Positions 62,683 to 64,000 of a stretch of 64,000 nucleotides of DNA are shown piece by piece. Within the stretch, counting starts at the first letter, position 1; every line of letters begins with the position of its first letter. A program made the position numbers and the translations under genes. The stretch is taken from positions 68,800-132,799 of the forward strand of contig NZ_DASUCC010000094.1 in NCBI RefSeq assembly GCF_035762905.1, written 5' to 3'. The stretch comes from DASYTH01 sp035762905 (GTDB lineage: Bacteria > Actinomycetota > Actinomycetes > Mycobacteriales > Pseudonocardiaceae). Under the pieces are notes generated by a model. It did no database searches and was not told the origin of the DNA. It saw only the letters and a program-made list of their open reading frames with translations.

Positions 62683-63963
62683 ATGAGTAGTGAGAGTAGT
62701 GCCAGGTCAGCAGCGGCGGGCACGCCGGCGGTGGATCGGCAGGTGGTGGCCGAGTTGGTGGCTCGGGCCCGGGCTGACGGTGTGCCGGTGGATGGCGAAG
62801 GCGGGCTGCTGGCCCAGCTGACCAAGATCGTGCTGGAGTCCTCGCTGGACGGGGAGTTGGACGCGCATCTGGGTTATGGCAAACATGACCCGGCCGGCCG
62901 CGATGGCGGCAACTCGCGCAACGGCAAACGGGCCAAGGCGGTGCTGACCTCGGCCGGGCCGGTCGAGGTCGAGGTGCCGCGGGATCGCGACGGCAGCTTC
63001 ACCCCGGTCATCGTGCGCAAGCGGCAGCGTCGGGTGGGCGCCATCGACGGGATCGTGCTGTCCCTGTCCGCCAAGGGCCTGACCACCGGGGAGATCAGCG
63101 CGCACCTGGCCGAGGTCTACGACGCCAGCGTCTCCAAGGACACCATCTCGGCCATCACCGATCGGGTGCTCGACGGGTTGGCCGAGTGGCAGAGCCGGCC
63201 GTTGGACGCGGTGTATCCGGTGATCTTCGTCGACTGTATTCACGTCAAGATCCGCGATGGGCAGGTGGCCAACCGCCCGATCTACCTCGCCCTGGGTGTC
63301 ACCGTGAACGGCGAGCGGGACATCCTCGGGTTGTGGGCCGGTGAGCACGGCGACGGTGAGGGCGCCAAGTACTGGCTGCGGGTGTTGACCGAGATCAAGA
63401 ACCGTGGTGTGGCCGATGTGTTGATGGTGGTCTGCGACGGCCTCAAGGGCCTGCCCGATGCGGTGAACACCGTCTGGAAGCAGACCGTGGTGCAAACGTG
63501 TGTGGTGCACCTGCTGCGCAACTCGTTCCGCTATGCCAGCCGACGCGACTACGCCGCCATCGCCAAGGATCTCAAGCCGGTCTACACCGCACCGTCGGAG
63601 CAGGCCGCCCTGGACGCCTTCGCCGAGTTCAGCGACACGTGGGAACACAAGTACCCGGCGATCGTGCGGTTGTGGACAGGCGCCTGGGCCGAGTTCGTCC
63701 CGTTCCTCGGCTTCGACGTGGAGATCCGCAAGATCATCTGCACCACCAACGCCATCGAATCGATCAACTCCCGACTGCGGCGAGCGGTCAACGCCCGCGG
63801 CCACTTCCCCACCGAGCAAGCCGCCCTGAAATGCCTCTACCTGGCCTTGATGGGCCTCGACCCCACCGGAAAGGGCCGTGGGCGCTGGACCATGCGCTGG
63901 AAAGCCGCCCTCAACGCCTTCGACCTCGCCTTCGACGGACGCCTGTCCACCGGACGAAACTAA
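62683..63963 (+). CDS. IS256 family transposase
   Basis: 426 aa, full length. DDE residues are visible as VIFVDCIHVKI (Asp), VVCDGLKGLPDA (Asp) and CTTNAIESINSRLRR (Glu). The IS256 signature AKYWLRVLTEIKNRGVADVL precedes the second Asp. GGAGG lies eight bases before the ATG at 62683. The reading frame is intact, so the element may be active. It is carried between the two terminal inverted repeats. Confidence 0.95.
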   Translation: MSSESSARSAAAGTPAVDRQVVAELVARARADGVPVDGEGGLLAQLTKIVLESSLDGELDAHLGYGKHDPAGRDGGNSRNGKRAKAVLTSAGPVEVEVPRDRDGSFTPVIVRKRQRRVGAIDGIVLSLSAKGLTTGEISAHLAEVYDASVSKDTISAITDRVLDGLAEWQSRPLDAVYPVIFVDCIHVKIRDGQVANRPIYLALGVTVNGERDILGLWAGEHGDGEGAKYWLRVLTEIKNRGVADVLMVVCDGLKGLPDAVNTVWKQTVVQTCVVHLLRNSFRYASRRDYAAIAKDLKPVYTAPSEQAALDAFAEFSDTWEHKYPAIVRLWTGAWAEFVPFLGFDVEIRKIICTTNAIESINSRLRRAVNARGHFPTEQAALKCLYLALMGLDPTGKGRGRWTMRWKAALNAFDLAFDGRLSTGRN

Positions 63964-63975
63964 CAACAAGATCCA

Positions 63976-64000
63976 GTTACACCGTTAAATTGACAGCCCC
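63976..64000 (-). repeat. Right terminal inverted repeat of the IS256 element
   Basis: GTTACACCGTTAAATTGACA followed by GCCCC, ending at the last base of the window. Its complement matches the left repeat. Confidence 0.85.

Larger units (their letters stand above)
62635..64000 (+). mobile_element. IS256-family insertion sequence
   Basis: A complete-looking element: left and right terminal inverted repeats at 62635-62659 and 63976-64000 with one transposase between. Length about 1366 bases, typical of IS256. The right repeat ends at the window edge, so the last bases and the target-site duplication cannot be checked. The left flank's last eight bases are GATCATGT. Confidence 0.88.

Overview
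The window is very GC-rich with strong G/C third-position bias, GTG starts and many 1-20 nt gene overlaps. It fits an actinomycete chromosome. A DUF6292 protein, a DUF6191 protein, an S-adenosyl methyltransferase of the DUF574 type, SARP and LAL regulators and type VII secretion proteins point to the Pseudonocardiaceae, but this is inference. No rRNA, tRNA, CRISPR array or prophage was seen, and no gene-free stretch exceeds about 300 bases.

Layout. 0-6 kb: an RDD membrane protein running off the left edge, a small hypothetical gene and two overlapping LAL-type LuxR regulators. 6-15 kb: MmyB-like regulator divergent from an SDR, 6-phosphogluconate dehydrogenase, a membrane chemoreceptor-like protein, a secreted metalloprotease, a Nudix hydrolase, a DUF6292-STAS fusion and a DUF4383 protein. 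15-20 kb: Baeyer-Villiger-type monooxygenase, SDR, carboxylesterase and TetR regulator. 19.9-21.9 kb: a three-gene type VII secretion cargo cassette (large WXG protein, EspG-like, EspC-like). 21.9-28.8 kb: methyltransferase, a SARP/AfsR regulator, a DrrAB-type exporter and a secreted S1 protease.

32.4-40.3 kb is a rhamnogalacturonan (pectin) utilisation locus: secreted PL11 lyase, YesL-like protein, two sugar permeases, a solute-binding lipoprotein and a cytoplasmic GH28 enzyme. The lyase and GH28 genes carry the same 13-base LacI-type box in the same orientation. The importer promoter region carries two related sites. The importer has no ATPase here, so it presumably borrows a shared one. 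A second sugar-related gene at 43.6 kb (clan-A glycosidase with FN3 and CBM2) sits behind a perfect CebR-type palindrome.

40-58 kb is rich in signalling: a second chemoreceptor, a sigma factor fused to a zinc-finger anti-sigma domain and membrane anchor, an ECF sigma/anti-sigma pair divergent from a DUF4394 exported protein, and a partner-switching locus. That locus has a PP2C/receiver, CHASE3 histidine kinase and receiver operon facing a single polypeptide with two near-identical PAS domains, PP2C phosphatase, anti-sigma-type kinase and STAS domains. A three-repeat DUF4082 protein lies between 47.5 and 51.1 kb.

58-64 kb holds an SRPBCC protein, a DUF574 methyltransferase, a DUF6191 protein, a luciferase-like oxidoreductase and a lipase with unusual codon choice. 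At the right edge is an IS256-family element with both terminal inverted repeats visible. The 86 bases to its left read as the C-terminal end of an interrupted gene, probably of the DUF222/HNH (13E12) type.
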